The notes under the pieces were generated by a model, which saw nothing but the letters and a program-made list of their open reading frames with translations, ran no database searches and was not told the origin of the DNA. From assembly GCF_001544515.1 (NCBI RefSeq), contig NZ_FCOL02000003.1, positions 220,468 through 284,467 of the forward strand: DNA of 64,000 bases, in the 5' to 3' direction. Each line of letters opens with the position of its first letter. Position 1 is the stretch's first letter. This document shows positions 44,355-53,612 of the stretch, one piece after another. Source of the stretch: Caballeronia terrestris. Its GTDB lineage: Bacteria; Pseudomonadota; Gammaproteobacteria; Burkholderiales; Burkholderiaceae. A program made the translations under genes and the position numbers.

Positions 44355-46004
44355 TCAGTGCTTGACGATGTAGAGGTCCTTGCTGCGATAGCGATCCATC
44401 GGATTCTTCAGCGAGTATCCTCCGACGTAGCTCTTCACGAGCCGCACGAGCGTGTATTGCAAAAGCGGCAGCATCGGATAATCGTCCATTGCGAGCTTCG
44501 CGGCCTGCGTCTGCAATTGCGTGCGCTTCGCCTGGTCGGTCGTCTCGTTGGCCTCCTTGATCAGCGCATCGGCCTTCGGGTTGCAGCTGAAGTTGTCGTT
44601 CTGCTCCGAATTGCACTGCACGAGCGTGAGGAACGTGGTGGCGTCGTTGTAGTCCGCGACCCAGCCGTTGCGCGCGATCTGATAGTCGCCGGAGTGGCGC
44701 TTCTTCAGGAGCACCTTGAACTCCATCGCTTCGATTTCTGTATCGAGGCCGAGCTTCGTCTTCCATTCCGATGCCGCGAAAATCGCCATCTTCTTGTGAT
44801 ATTCGCTGGTGTTCATCGCGAAGCGGATCTTCGTGCCGGGCTTGACGCCTGCGTCCGCGAGCAGCTTCTTCGCTTCCTCGACGCGCTTCGCCATCGGCCA
44901 CGCGGACCACTCGTAGTTCGTCACGTCGGCGCCCTTGACGCCCTGCGGAATCACGCCATACGCGGCGAGCTGGCCGTCAGCGGTGACGCGCTGCGCGAGC
45001 AAGTCGCGATCGATCACCATCGAAAGCGCCTTGCGCACGCGCACGTCCTTCAACAGCGGATCGCGGTTATTGAACGAGTAGTAGCGCAGGCCGAGCATCG
45101 GCGCGTTCTTGATGTCGGCGGGGAACTGCGCCTTGTACTTCGCGTACGTGCCCGAGGGCAACTGATACACCCAGTCGTTCTCGCCCGACTGGAAGAGCTT
45201 CACGTCGCTGTTTTCATCCTCGACGGGGAGGTACGTCACCTGGCTCAATTGCACGCGCGATGCGTCCCAATAGTTCGGATTCTTCGTCAGCACGAGCTTG
45301 CTGTTGACCTGCCACTCCTTCAACTGATACGCGCCGTTGCTCACCAGCTTGCCGGGCTTGGTCCAGTCCTTCCCGTTCTTCTCGACGGCCGCGCGGTTCA
45401 CGGGCCCGAGCGTCGTATTCGACATCAGTTCGGGCAGGAACAGCACCGGATACGGCGTCTTTACTTCGAGCGTATTCGCGTCGATGGCGCGCACGCCGAG
45501 CGCCGTCACCGGCTTCTTGCCCGCGATGATGTCGGTGCCGTTGAGCAGGAACTTGCCGAACGTCCCCGCCGACGGCGACGCCATTTTCGGATCGACGAGC
45601 CGCTGGCAGCCGTACACGAAATCGTTTGCGCTGACGGCCTCGCCATTGGACCATTTGGCGTTCTTGCGCAGATGGAAGATCCAGGTGGTCGGGTCCTTCT
45701 GCTCCCACTTCTCCGCGACGCCGGGCTGCACGTTGCCGTCCGCGTCGGTCGTAGTGGCGCCTTCGAACAGGTCCTCCGATACATTGTTCGCCGGCACCGT
45801 TTCGACGAGATTCGGGTCGAGCGTCTCGACTTCGGCGGCATTGTTGCGCACGAGTTCCTGCTTCGCGGCGAGTTGCACGCCGGACGGCACGTTGGCTGCC
45901 TGAGCGTTAAAAGCAAACGCGCCGGATACGGCGGCTAGCGCGGCGGCGATAGCGCGACTGCGCGGAACGAAACGATATGCCAAGGGGACAGACAAGAACG
46001 TCAC
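44355..46004 (-). CDS. oppA: Oligopeptide-binding protein
   Basis: A 549-residue periplasmic binding protein (family 5) with a signal peptide ending about residue 36 (AFAFNAQAA). Family marks are VETLDPNLVE, the VSEDLFEGATTTDADGN segment, WIFHLRKNAKWSNGEAVSANDFVY and NGWVADYNDATTFL. It captures short peptides and presents them to OppBC. The start is GTG 8 bases after AGGAG. It is the first gene of the opp operon and divergent from a LysR regulator. Confidence 0.92.
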   Translation of the reverse strand: MTFLSVPLAYRFVPRSRAIAAALAAVSGAFAFNAQAANVPSGVQLAAKQELVRNNAAEVETLDPNLVETVPANNVSEDLFEGATTTDADGNVQPGVAEKWEQKDPTTWIFHLRKNAKWSNGEAVSANDFVYGCQRLVDPKMASPSAGTFGKFLLNGTDIIAGKKPVTALGVRAIDANTLEVKTPYPVLFLPELMSNTTLGPVNRAAVEKNGKDWTKPGKLVSNGAYQLKEWQVNSKLVLTKNPNYWDASRVQLSQVTYLPVEDENSDVKLFQSGENDWVYQLPSGTYAKYKAQFPADIKNAPMLGLRYYSFNNRDPLLKDVRVRKALSMVIDRDLLAQRVTADGQLAAYGVIPQGVKGADVTNYEWSAWPMAKRVEEAKKLLADAGVKPGTKIRFAMNTSEYHKKMAIFAASEWKTKLGLDTEIEAMEFKVLLKKRHSGDYQIARNGWVADYNDATTFLTLVQCNSEQNDNFSCNPKADALIKEANETTDQAKRTQLQTQAAKLAMDDYPMLPLLQYTLVRLVKSYVGGYSLKNPMDRYRSKDLYIVKH

Positions 46005-46410
46005 GGGGAAGTCTCCTGCTAAGTCTTATGTTGTTACACGCAGGCTGCGATGCTCGCAGCCCGATTCTTATTCGGCGATGCGTTTAGCCTTCGTTAGCTA
46101 AACCGGATCGCGATCAATCTTAGTGAGCCTAACGTTTTGCTTTCGAAAAATGAGACCGCTTTATCGCACGAGAAGTCGCGTTCTTTGCGCTTCGCTTACG
46201 GCAACAATTCAGGCTGGCGGCGAGTATTTAACAACAATAAGGCGGAATCCACTCACATGTGCTTATAGGTAATACGTTTTATGCATACCCTGGCGCTGCT
46301 TTGGCGAAACCTTTGTTTTATCGGCGGGACGGGCCGGTCCATCAAGGCAGTAAGGGGTTGTTTCCTATACCATCCGTGTCCTTGTTGTCATGCATGAGTA
46401 ATCCAGTACG
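46005..46410. promoter_or_regulatory. Divergent control region between oppA and a LysR gene
   Basis: A 406-base gap. It has a perfect 7-base inverted repeat, GTTTAGC with GCTAAAC at 46082-46103, and a second TTAG-N5-CTAA at 46120-46132. TTAG/CTAA half-sites with such spacing suit a LysR regulator binding ahead of oppA. The rest, nearer the LysR gene, is AT-rich and should hold that gene's promoter. No coding frame is convincing. Confidence 0.5.
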
Positions 46411-47313
46411 ATGATCCGTTTTCGCCAGATCGAAGCATTTCGAAGCTTGATAATGACCGGCACCAGCGTCGGTGCCGCGCGCAAGATGCATGTCACGCAG
46501 CCCGCGATCAGCCGCCTGATCGCGGATTTAGAGGCCGATCTCGGTTTTAGCCTGTTCAGTAGAATCGGCGGCCGTCTGAACCCCACCACTGCGGGTCTGC
46601 GCTTCTACAAGTCGGTGGAGGAAAATTTTCTCGGGCTCGAACGCCTCAAGCAGGTCGCCGACATGATCCGCGACGAAGCCTCCGAAGGCCTCACCGTCGC
46701 GTGCATGCCGGTGCTCGCCACCACCCTCTTGCCGCCGATCCTCGCGGACTTCGTCGAGCGCCATCCGGGCGTGCCGATCCGCGTCGATTCGGTGAAAGTG
46801 CCCGAGGTGCTCGTGAGCCTGCAGAACCACAAGGCCGATGTCGCGATCAGCCAGGCGTTTCCGGCGGTCGCGGGCATCGAAGTGCAGACGCTGCTCAAGA
46901 CGCGCGCGCTCTGTGCGATGCCGGCCGGTCACAAGCTCGCCAAAAAGAAGGTCGTGCGCGCGCAGGATTTGCGCGGCGAGAAGATCATCGGCTGGCTGCC
47001 GAATTCGCGGCAGGCCTACGAGGCGGAACAGTCGACGATTTCCGCGACCGAGGAACGTCCCAACTACACCGTCCTCACCGACACCGCGCACACGCGTTAC
47101 GCGATGGTCGCGGGCGGGCTCGGCGTGTCGATCGTCGAGCCGTTCGCGGCGAAGGTATGGCGCGCGCATGGCGTAGTCGTCAGGCCGTTCGAGACCGCGA
47201 TCGAATACGAATATGCGCTCTCGTATCCGAGCAGCGGCATCCGCTCGGATCTGGTCGCGTCGTTCAGGGAATCGGTGCTGCGTATCGTCGAGCACTACTC
47301 GTTCGACGAGTAA
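46411..47313 (+). CDS. LysR-type transcriptional regulator
   Basis: A 300-residue LysR protein: N-terminal helix-turn-helix (FRSLIMTGTSVGAARKMHVTQPAISRLIADLEADLG), then a periplasmic-binding-like effector domain (about 90-290). It would bind as a tetramer near TTAG/CTAA sites. Being divergent from oppA, it is a likely regulator of the peptide transporter; the effector, perhaps an amino acid or peptide, is unknown. The ATG at 46411 is the natural family start. Confidence 0.88.
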   Translation: MIRFRQIEAFRSLIMTGTSVGAARKMHVTQPAISRLIADLEADLGFSLFSRIGGRLNPTTAGLRFYKSVEENFLGLERLKQVADMIRDEASEGLTVACMPVLATTLLPPILADFVERHPGVPIRVDSVKVPEVLVSLQNHKADVAISQAFPAVAGIEVQTLLKTRALCAMPAGHKLAKKKVVRAQDLRGEKIIGWLPNSRQAYEAEQSTISATEERPNYTVLTDTAHTRYAMVAGGLGVSIVEPFAAKVWRAHGVVVRPFETAIEYEYALSYPSSGIRSDLVASFRESVLRIVEHYSFDE

Positions 47314-47318
47314 GCACC

Positions 47319-47795
47319 TCAGCTTTCTTCGCCGTCGAAGAGCTTCTCGGCGCGCACGCGCATCTCGTCCGGCGACACGTCTTCGATATGCGTCGCGAGC
47401 CACCAGAGGTGACCGAACGGATCGCGCAGCTTGCCGCCGCGATCGCCGTAGAACTGATCCGCGACCGGGCGCAGCATCGTGGCGCCCTCGTCGACGGCGC
47501 GTTGCGCGACGGCATCGACATCTTCCACGTACAGATGCAGCGTGACGGGCGATCCGCCGAGCGAGAGCGGGCCGTGCACGTCCATCTCGGGGAACTCGTC
47601 GGAGAGATAGATCACGGTGCCGCCGATCTCCAGCTCTGCGTGGCCTACGCGGCCGCCGGGTGCGTCGAGGCGGAAAAGCTCGGTGGCGCCGAACACCGTC
47701 TTGTAGAACTCGATCGCGGCGACACCGCCCGCGACGGTGAGATAAGGCGTCACGCCGTGACGGTCTTTGGGGATGCGGTCGACTTTTGCGTTCAT
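47319..47795 (-). CDS. VOC/glyoxalase-fold protein (PhnB-like)
   Basis: A 158-residue protein of the vicinal-oxygen-chelate fold. VTPYLTVAGGVAAIEFYKTVFGATELFRL at the start and DRGGKLRDPFGHLWWLATHIEDVS at the end are typical of the PhnB-like group of unknown activity. Metal-type residues occur in GHAELEIGG and in the PFGHLWW end. AGGAGGAA precedes the ATG. It converges with the LysR gene. Confidence 0.85.
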   Translation of the reverse strand: MNAKVDRIPKDRHGVTPYLTVAGGVAAIEFYKTVFGATELFRLDAPGGRVGHAELEIGGTVIYLSDEFPEMDVHGPLSLGGSPVTLHLYVEDVDAVAQRAVDEGATMLRPVADQFYGDRGGKLRDPFGHLWWLATHIEDVSPDEMRVRAEKLFDGEES

Positions 47796-47969
47796 TCGTT
47801 CCTCCTTTACGTCTCCGTTCTAAAGAATAGCCCTTTTGCACGCGCGGCATTCGCCCGCACATAAATCGAACCACCGCTCGCTCCCCCGCTCAAACACCCG
47901 TAGACGCTTCGCTCGCCCGCTTTCCGCGCGGCGAGCCTTTCCTAGTCAGCAGGCAACCCAGGAGCACAC

Positions 47970-48731
47970 ATGCACGACCTGAAAGGCAAATCCGTCCTTA
48001 TCACCGGCGCGAGCACCGGCATCGGTGCCGCGGCCGCGCGCGCGTTCGGCAGCTACGGCGCGAACGTCGCGATTCACTACAACGCATCGAAGGAAGCGGC
48101 CGAAGCCGTCGCGCAGGAAGTGCGCGCGCTCGGCGTGAACGCGATCACCGTCGGCGCCGACGTCCGCGACACGAAAGCCATTGACGCCGCCGTCGCCCAG
48201 GTCGCCGCCGAATTCGGCAAGCTCGACGTCCTCATCAACAACGCGGGAAGCCTCGTCAAGCGCGAGCCGCTCGAAAGCGTCACCGACGAACTCTTCGACG
48301 AAGTCCTGCACATCAACGCGCGCTCGGTCGTCGCGTTCACGCGCGCGGCGCTCTCCGCGCTGCGCCAGAACGGCGGCGGCTCGATCATCAACGTGACGTC
48401 GGTCGCGGCAAGGAACGGCGGCGGCCCGGGCGCGCTGCTCTACGCGGCATCGAAGGGGTTCGTCAGCACGATCACGAAGGGAATGGCGAAGGAACTGATG
48501 CCCGACAAGATCCGCGTCAACGGGGTCGCGCCCGGCGTGATCCAGACGCCCTTCCAGGACCGCTTTACGTCGCCCGAGCAGCTCGACGCGTTCCGCAAGA
48601 CCATTCCGATGGGCTTCATCGGCGAGCCGGACGACTGCAGCGGCGCGTTCCTTTACCTCGCCTCCGAGACGATGTCGCGCTACGTCACGGGCCAGATCAT
48701 CGACGTGAACGGCGGTCAGTTGATGCCGTAG
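47970..48731 (+). CDS. Short-chain dehydrogenase/reductase
   Basis: A 253-residue classical SDR. The NAD(P) loop is TGASTGIGAA, the NNAGSL motif follows, and the catalytic set is N-S-Y-x3-K: S in NVTSVAARNGG, Y and K in YAASKGF. The C-terminal VTGQIIDVNGGQLMP is usual. The substrate is unknown; 3-oxoacyl-ACP reductase or glucose dehydrogenase-like annotations would be guesses. GGAG lies before the ATG. Confidence 0.9.
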   Translation: MHDLKGKSVLITGASTGIGAAAARAFGSYGANVAIHYNASKEAAEAVAQEVRALGVNAITVGADVRDTKAIDAAVAQVAAEFGKLDVLINNAGSLVKREPLESVTDELFDEVLHINARSVVAFTRAALSALRQNGGGSIINVTSVAARNGGGPGALLYAASKGFVSTITKGMAKELMPDKIRVNGVAPGVIQTPFQDRFTSPEQLDAFRKTIPMGFIGEPDDCSGAFLYLASETMSRYVTGQIIDVNGGQLMP

Positions 48732-48810
48732 GCGCCTGACGGCGCTTTCTTAAAAAAGCGCTCGCGTGGTATAAGCCCATCTTTACCGATAGCCACGGAG
48801 CGATCTGGAA

Positions 48811-50544
48811 ATGTCGTTGAAATTCGAACAACGCGTGCGCTCGCGCATGCTCGGCGCGTTCGCGGCCGCCGCGCTTTTTGTATCGACGGGCTTCGTCGAA
48901 TCGACGCCCGCTTACGCGAAAACCGATGCCCAGCCGGCGGTCCTGACAGCATCGGCGGTCGCGGTCGCCGACAAGTACGCCGCCGATACCGCCGAGCAGA
49001 TCTTCAAACAGGGCGGCAACGCGGTCGACGCCGCCGTCGCCATCGCGTTCACGCTCGCCGTGACGTATCCGGAGGCGGGCAACATCGGCGGCGGTGGGTT
49101 CATGACGCTCTACGTCGACCATCGGCCGTACTTCCTCGACTATCGCGAGCGCGCGCCGCTTACCGCGACCAAGAACATGTACCTCGACGACAAGGGCGAG
49201 GTCATCAAGGGCATGAGCCTCTACGGCCATCGCGCGGTGGGCGTGCCCGGCACGGTCGCGGGCATGTGGGAGGCGCAGAAGCGCTTCGGCAAGCTGAAGT
49301 GGAAGCAGGTGCTCGCGCCGTCGATCAAATACGCGCAGGACGGCTTCGAAGTCGACGACCAGTTGCAGGAACGGCGCGACGCGGCATCGAAGGAATTCGC
49401 CGGCAAGACCAATTTCGACCTGTACTTCGGCGGCATGAAGCAGGGCGCGGTGTTCAAGCAGCCCGACCTCGCGGCGACGCTGCAGCGTATCGCCGACGGC
49501 GGCGCGAAAGGCTTCTACGAAGGCCAGACGGCGCAACTAATCGCGGAATCGATGCGCGGCCACGGCCTGATCACCGAGCGCGACCTGAAGGAATACAAGG
49601 CCGTGTGGCGCCAGCCGATCCTCGCGAGCTGGAACGGCTACCGGATCATCACCGCGCCGCCGCCGAGTTCGGGCGGCATCGGTCTCGTGCAGTTGCTGAA
49701 GATGAAGGCCGATCTCAAGGATAAATTCGACAACGTCCCGCTGGATTCGGCGCAGTACATTCACCTCGTCGCGGAAATCGAGAAGCGCGTGTTCGCCGAT
49801 CGCGCGCAGTATCTCGGCGACCCGGATTTCTACAAGGTGCCCGTCGCGCAGCTCACCAACGACGACTACATCCTGAAGCGCGCGCAGGAAGTGAATCCGG
49901 ATACGCCGTCGGACACGAAGAGCGTGCTGCCGGGCCTCGGCACGTCGATGCCGGAGAAGGCGGAGACGACGCACTATTCCGTGGTCGACAAATGGGGCAA
50001 CGCCGTCTCGAACACGTACACGATCAACGGGTATTTCGGCTCGGGCGTCGTCGCGGAAGGCACGGGCATCGTGCTGAACGACGAAATGGACGACTTTTCG
50101 TCGAAACCGGGCGTCGCGAACATGTTCGGCGTGGTCGGCAGCGATGCGAACGCGATCGCCCCTCGCAAGCGCCCGCTTTCGTCGATGACGCCGACCATCC
50201 TCACGAAGGACGACAAGGTCGCGATGGTGATCGGCACGCCCGGCGGCTCGCGCATTTTCACGTCGATATTCCAGGTCATCTCAAACGTCTACGACTTCCG
50301 GATGCCGCTGCCCGAAGCCGTCGGCGCGACGCGGTTCCATCACCAACTGTTGCCGCCGAACACCATCTTCCAGGAGCCGTACCACAAGCTCGACCCGGAA
50401 GTCGTGAAGGCGCTGGAAGACAAGGGCTACAAATTCACGATGCAGGACTTCAATGGAGACATCCAGGCGATCCGCATCGACGACACCACGCCCGAGCCGA
50501 TGGCCGATCCGCGCGGACGCGGCGTGGCGCGCGTGATTCGGTGA
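48811..50544 (+). CDS. ggt: Gamma-glutamyltransferase
   Basis: A 577-residue exported Ntn hydrolase. The signal peptide spans about residues 1-36 (ending AYAK). GGNAVDAAVAIAFTLAVTYPEAGNIGGGGFM and the DYRERAP arginine segment bind the gamma-glutamyl group. Self-cleavage should occur before T386 in ETTHYSVVDKWGNAVSNT, making this the nucleophile of the small subunit. The later PRKRPLSSMTPTI and GTPGGSRI blocks are also present. It cleaves glutathione and transfers gamma-glutamyl groups in the periplasm. A strong terminator follows. Confidence 0.93.
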   Translation: MSLKFEQRVRSRMLGAFAAAALFVSTGFVESTPAYAKTDAQPAVLTASAVAVADKYAADTAEQIFKQGGNAVDAAVAIAFTLAVTYPEAGNIGGGGFMTLYVDHRPYFLDYRERAPLTATKNMYLDDKGEVIKGMSLYGHRAVGVPGTVAGMWEAQKRFGKLKWKQVLAPSIKYAQDGFEVDDQLQERRDAASKEFAGKTNFDLYFGGMKQGAVFKQPDLAATLQRIADGGAKGFYEGQTAQLIAESMRGHGLITERDLKEYKAVWRQPILASWNGYRIITAPPPSSGGIGLVQLLKMKADLKDKFDNVPLDSAQYIHLVAEIEKRVFADRAQYLGDPDFYKVPVAQLTNDDYILKRAQEVNPDTPSDTKSVLPGLGTSMPEKAETTHYSVVDKWGNAVSNTYTINGYFGSGVVAEGTGIVLNDEMDDFSSKPGVANMFGVVGSDANAIAPRKRPLSSMTPTILTKDDKVAMVIGTPGGSRIFTSIFQVISNVYDFRMPLPEAVGATRFHHQLLPPNTIFQEPYHKLDPEVVKALEDKGYKFTMQDFNGDIQAIRIDDTTPEPMADPRGRGVARVIR

Positions 50545-50573
50545 TTTCGGCCACGTAAACCCCAAGCTGATTG

Positions 50574-50603
50574 AAAGGCCAGGCCCTCGCGCCTGGCCTT
50601 TTT
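50574..50603 (+). terminator. Terminator after ggt
   Basis: An 11-bp perfect stem, AAAGGCCAGGC with its complement at 50591-50601, closes on a CCTCGC loop and runs into TTTTT. It is 30 bases past the ggt stop. Confidence 0.88.
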
Positions 50604-50660
50604 GTATAAGGGTTTGCCTGAAGTCGACCGCGCGCTCGCCCCGGTGCGCAAGACTATAAG

Positions 50661-50687
50661 CATGCCGGCATGAACGGCATGTTTTTT
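50661..50687 (+). promoter_or_regulatory. Hairpin with U-tract in the gap ahead of the purine permease
   Basis: CATGCCG and CGGCATG (50661-50667, 50675-50681) form a 7-bp perfect stem with a GCATGAA loop, directly followed by six T. It is an intrinsic-terminator shape 175 bases upstream of the permease start. It could be a second terminator for ggt or an attenuator in the permease leader. No purine aptamer fold was recognised by eye. Confidence 0.45.
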
Positions 50688-50861
50688 ATGAGATTGGATG
50701 ATGCTTTGCGTTCCCCTAGTCTCTGTCCTGACCGAGTCCAGCCCGCGGCTGTCTCGGACACACCCAAAACTACACAGACGAGACGACCCTGACGACGGCA
50801 CCGCGCGCTCCGATGCGCCCGGCACCAGCCGTTTCAGCAAGCTGATAAAGGAGAGCAGTCC

Positions 50862-52280
50862 ATGATGGAATCCCCCGCCCAGCCGCTTGGCGACATCAAC
50901 ATCACCGAGATCAACGAGATCGAACGAGAGGACGGCCACGTGGCCTCGCGAGGCGGCGGCTTCATCGACCGGTATTTCGGCATTTCCGCCCGCGGCAGCA
51001 CGCAACGGCGCGAAGTGGTCGCCGGCGTGACGACGTTCCTCGCGATGGTCTATTCCGTGTTCGTCGTGCCGGGCATGCTCGGCAAGGCGGGTTTCGACAC
51101 GAGCGCCGTATTCGTCGCCGTGTGTCTCACGACCGCGTTCGGCTCGCTTTTGATGGGCATCTGGGCGCGCCTGCCGATCGCGATCGGCTGCGCGATTTCG
51201 CTCACTGCGTTCACCGCGTTCGGGCTCGTGCTCGGCAAGGGGCTGTCGCCGGCGGTGGCGCTCGGCGCCGTGTTCCTGATGGGCGTCGTGTTCACGGCGA
51301 TCTCCGTCACCGGCGTGCGCTCGTGGATTTTGCGCAACTTGCCGACGGGCGTCGCGCACGGCACGGGCATCGGCATCGGATTGTTCCTGCTGCTGATCGC
51401 GTCGAACGACGTCGGGCTGATCGTGAAGAATCCCGCGCCCGGCATGCCGGTGTCGCTCGGGCACATCAGCGCGTTTCCGGTGATGATGTCGATCCTCGGC
51501 CTCGCCGCGATTTTCGGGCTGGAGCGCCGTCGCGTGCCGGGCGGGATTCTGCTGGTGGTGGTCGGACTGTCGGCGATCGGCCTCGCGTTCGATCCGGCCG
51601 TGCGTTTTCACGGGATTTTCGCGCTGCCGTCGCTTTCCGCGCCGGGCCACGCTTCGCTGATCGGCGCGATGGACATCAAGGGCGCGCTCTCGATGGCGGT
51701 CCTGCCGAGCGTCCTCGCCCTCGTGATGACGGCCGTTTTCGACGCCACCGGCACGATCCGCGCGGTCGCCGGCCAGGCGGGCCAGATCGACAAGAACGGG
51801 CGCATCGTGAACGGCGGCCGCGCCCTGACGGCCGACTCGGTCAGTTCGATCTTCTCCGCGTGCTTCGGCGGCGCGCCGGCGGCGGCTTACATCGAATCGA
51901 CGGTCGGCGTGGCGGCGGGCGCGAAGACGGGGCTGGCGGCGGCGGTGGTCGGCGCGCTCTTCCTCGCGGTGATGTTCCTCTCGCCGCTCGCCGGGCTCGT
52001 GCCTTCCTACGCGACGGCACCCGCGCTGATGTACGTCGGCTTGCTGATGCTCGGCAACGTGAGCAAGCTGCACATGGAGGACACCGTCGATGCGATGTCG
52101 GGCCTCGTTTGCGCGGTGTTCATCGTGCTGTCGGCGAATATCGTGACGGGCATCATGCTTGGCTTCTGCACGCTCGTGATCGGGCGGATCGTGGCGGGCG
52201 AATATCGCAAGCTGAACGTCGGGACGGTCGTGATCGCGCTGGTGCTGGCGGTGTTCTATCTCGGCGGCTGGGCGATTTAG
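50862..52280 (+). CDS. NCS2-family purine permease
   Basis: A 472-residue membrane protein with about 14 helices, in the AzgA/PbuG-type group of NCS2 transporters for hypoxanthine, guanine or adenine. Family marks are [45 protein letters not shown] N-terminal sequence, [47 protein letters not shown] and a closing [12 protein letters not shown]. The ATG at 50862 follows AAAGGAGA. A strong terminator follows the stop. Confidence 0.88.
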   Translation: MMESPAQPLGDINITEINEIEREDGHVASRGGGFIDRYFGISARGSTQRREVVAGVTTFLAMVYSVFVVPGMLGKAGFDTSAVFVAVCLTTAFGSLLMGIWARLPIAIGCAISLTAFTAFGLVLGKGLSPAVALGAVFLMGVVFTAISVTGVRSWILRNLPTGVAHGTGIGIGLFLLLIASNDVGLIVKNPAPGMPVSLGHISAFPVMMSILGLAAIFGLERRRVPGGILLVVVGLSAIGLAFDPAVRFHGIFALPSLSAPGHASLIGAMDIKGALSMAVLPSVLALVMTAVFDATGTIRAVAGQAGQIDKNGRIVNGGRALTADSVSSIFSACFGGAPAAAYIESTVGVAAGAKTGLAAAVVGALFLAVMFLSPLAGLVPSYATAPALMYVGLLMLGNVSKLHMEDTVDAMSGLVCAVFIVLSANIVTGIMLGFCTLVIGRIVAGEYRKLNVGTVVIALVLAVFYLGGWAI

Positions 52281-52307
52281 ATTCGCGCTTGCCGCGCTTC
52301 AGATGGC

Positions 52308-52345
52308 AAAACGCCCCGGAAACTAACGTTTCCGGGGCGTTTTTT
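52308..52345 (+). terminator. Terminator after the purine permease gene
   Basis: A 16-bp perfect stem, AAAACGCCCCGGAAAC with its complement at 52328-52343, closes on TAAC and ends in a T-run. It also serves the small gene on the opposite strand that ends at 52381. Confidence 0.9.
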
Positions 52346-52380
52346 CTTCTTCTTGCTGCGGTCGAGGCGGCCGCATGCGA

Positions 52381-52530
52381 TCAGTCGCGGCGATAGGCTT
52401 CGACGAGGATCTCGCAGTTCTGGACGTGCAGGTCCAGCGCGCGATTCCATTCGCGACGCGTAACAGCCATCGCATTGCGCAGCCAGGAACCGAGGGAAAC
52501 GAGCAAGGAGGTTTGAGCAGTCGTCTTCAT
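52381..52530 (-). CDS. Small hypothetical protein, 49 residues
   Basis: A short gene encoding MKTTAQTSLLVSLGSWLRN and on to EAYRRD, with an amphipathic helical middle (RREWNRALDLHVQNCEIL). It has no recognised domain. Support for expression is a good promoter at 52569-52596 placed about 40 bases upstream, and a terminator just past the stop; the ribosome binding site (CGGAT) is weak. I recall similar short proteins in Burkholderia genomes but cannot assign a function. Confidence 0.55.
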   Translation of the reverse strand: MKTTAQTSLLVSLGSWLRNAMAVTRREWNRALDLHVQNCEILVEAYRRD

Positions 52531-52568
52531 GGCAGTTATCCGGGTAAGTAACTAAGGGAATACCCTAG

Positions 52569-52596
52569 ATACTACTCTTTTTATGCTGCAGTGCAA
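52569..52596 (-). promoter_or_regulatory. Sigma-70-type promoter for the 49-residue gene
   Basis: On the minus strand TTGCAC (52591-52596) and TAGTAT (52569-52574) are separated by 16 bases. Transcription would start near 52562, giving a 32-base leader to the start codon at 52530. Confidence 0.5.
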
Positions 52597-52768
52597 CCTA
52601 TCTTAAAAAAACAACAGGTTCGGTCGGCGATTCGGCGAGTCGGGATTTACCCGCGGCGGCCGGGTAAGCGCATCGTATCGGCAGCTTGCATTGTTATAAT
52701 TCTTTCATCTTCCGACCGGAATCTAACACTGCCAGCGGCGCGCTTCGCCGACTCGCAGGCCCTTGCCG

Positions 52769-53491
52769 ATGACCAAAGCCGAACGCCTGCGCGCCCTTGC
52801 CAGCGCCCTCGACAATCAGAGCGTGATGCGTCTGCGCGACGCCGCAACGCTGCTCGGCGTATCGGAAATGACGGTCCGGCGCGACATCGCCGCGAGCCCG
52901 GGGCGGTTTACGTACCTCGGCGGTTATATCGTGAGCGCCGCTGACGTGCCCAACGCGGCCGGCTACACCATCGACGAGGAAAAGGACCACTTCGCGCAAG
53001 CGAAGGCGGAGGCATCTGCGGCGGCTGCGAAGCTGCTGGTCGATAGCGAAACCGTATTCATCGACTGCGGGACGACGCTCACCACCCTCGCCCGCCAGAT
53101 TCCCGCCGAAATGCATCTGACGGTCGTCTGCTATTCGTTGAACGTGGCGGAAATCCTGCGGCGCCGGCCGAACGTGCGGATGATCCTGCTCGGCGGCGTG
53201 TACGTGCCGTCGTCGGATTCGTTCGCGAGCGACGAAAGCGTCGAGACGCTGCGGCGCATGGGGATCAACAAGGCGTTTTTATCGGCGGGCGGCGTCGACG
53301 AGGCGCGCGGCGTGACGTGCTGGAATTTTCACGAGGTCGCGATCAAGCAGGCGGCGATGGCGAGCGCGGTGGAACGGCATCTCGTCGTCGATGCCAGCAA
53401 GTTCGGGAAGGTCAAGGCCGTGCGCTTCTCGCAGCTCGATGAGTTCGATTCGGTGATTACGGAGAAAGGGCAGGCGCGGAGGGGGCAGTAA
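52769..53491 (+). CDS. DeoR-family regulator, likely controller of the deoxyribose operon
   Basis: A 240-residue DeoR protein: helix-turn-helix LRDAATLLGVSEMTVRRDIAA near residues 22-45, then a sugar-phosphate sensor domain with VFIDCGTTLTTLARQ, LGGVYVPSSDSFASDESVETLRRMGINKAFLSAGGVDEARGVTCWNFHEV and VVDASKFGKVKAVRF. In E. coli the related DeoR answers to deoxyribose-5-phosphate. It sits at the far end of the convergent deo-type operon, and a matching palindrome lies at that operon's start, so it is the best candidate repressor. The ATG at 52769 has only a weak ribosome binding site. Confidence 0.87.
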   Translation: MTKAERLRALASALDNQSVMRLRDAATLLGVSEMTVRRDIAASPGRFTYLGGYIVSAADVPNAAGYTIDEEKDHFAQAKAEASAAAAKLLVDSETVFIDCGTTLTTLARQIPAEMHLTVVCYSLNVAEILRRRPNVRMILLGGVYVPSSDSFASDESVETLRRMGINKAFLSAGGVDEARGVTCWNFHEVAIKQAAMASAVERHLVVDASKFGKVKAVRFSQLDEFDSVITEKGQARRGQ

Positions 53492-53566
53492 TAGGCCCGG
53501 TCCCTCGCAATCCGCGACGCGTGCGCCTGAACCACAACGATTCACGCCGGACGCGCTCCATGAAAA

Positions 53567-53594
53567 ACGGCCACCGATTCGCATCGACGGCCGT
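53567..53594 (-). terminator. Terminator of the deoxyribose-type operon
   Basis: ACGGCC and GGCCGT (53567-53572, 53589-53594) pair, with an inner CGAT/ATCG stem around a TTCGC-like loop. On the minus strand it is followed by TTTTCA. It lies 18 bases after the last permease stop. Confidence 0.65.
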
Positions 53595-53612
53595 TGTCAT
53601 TTCATAAAGCGC

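Noticed and set aside
50605..50860. A purine riboswitch upstream of the NCS2 permease
   Set aside because: No three-way-junction layout with the conserved purine-aptamer loops could be recognised; only a simple hairpin with a U-tract is visible.
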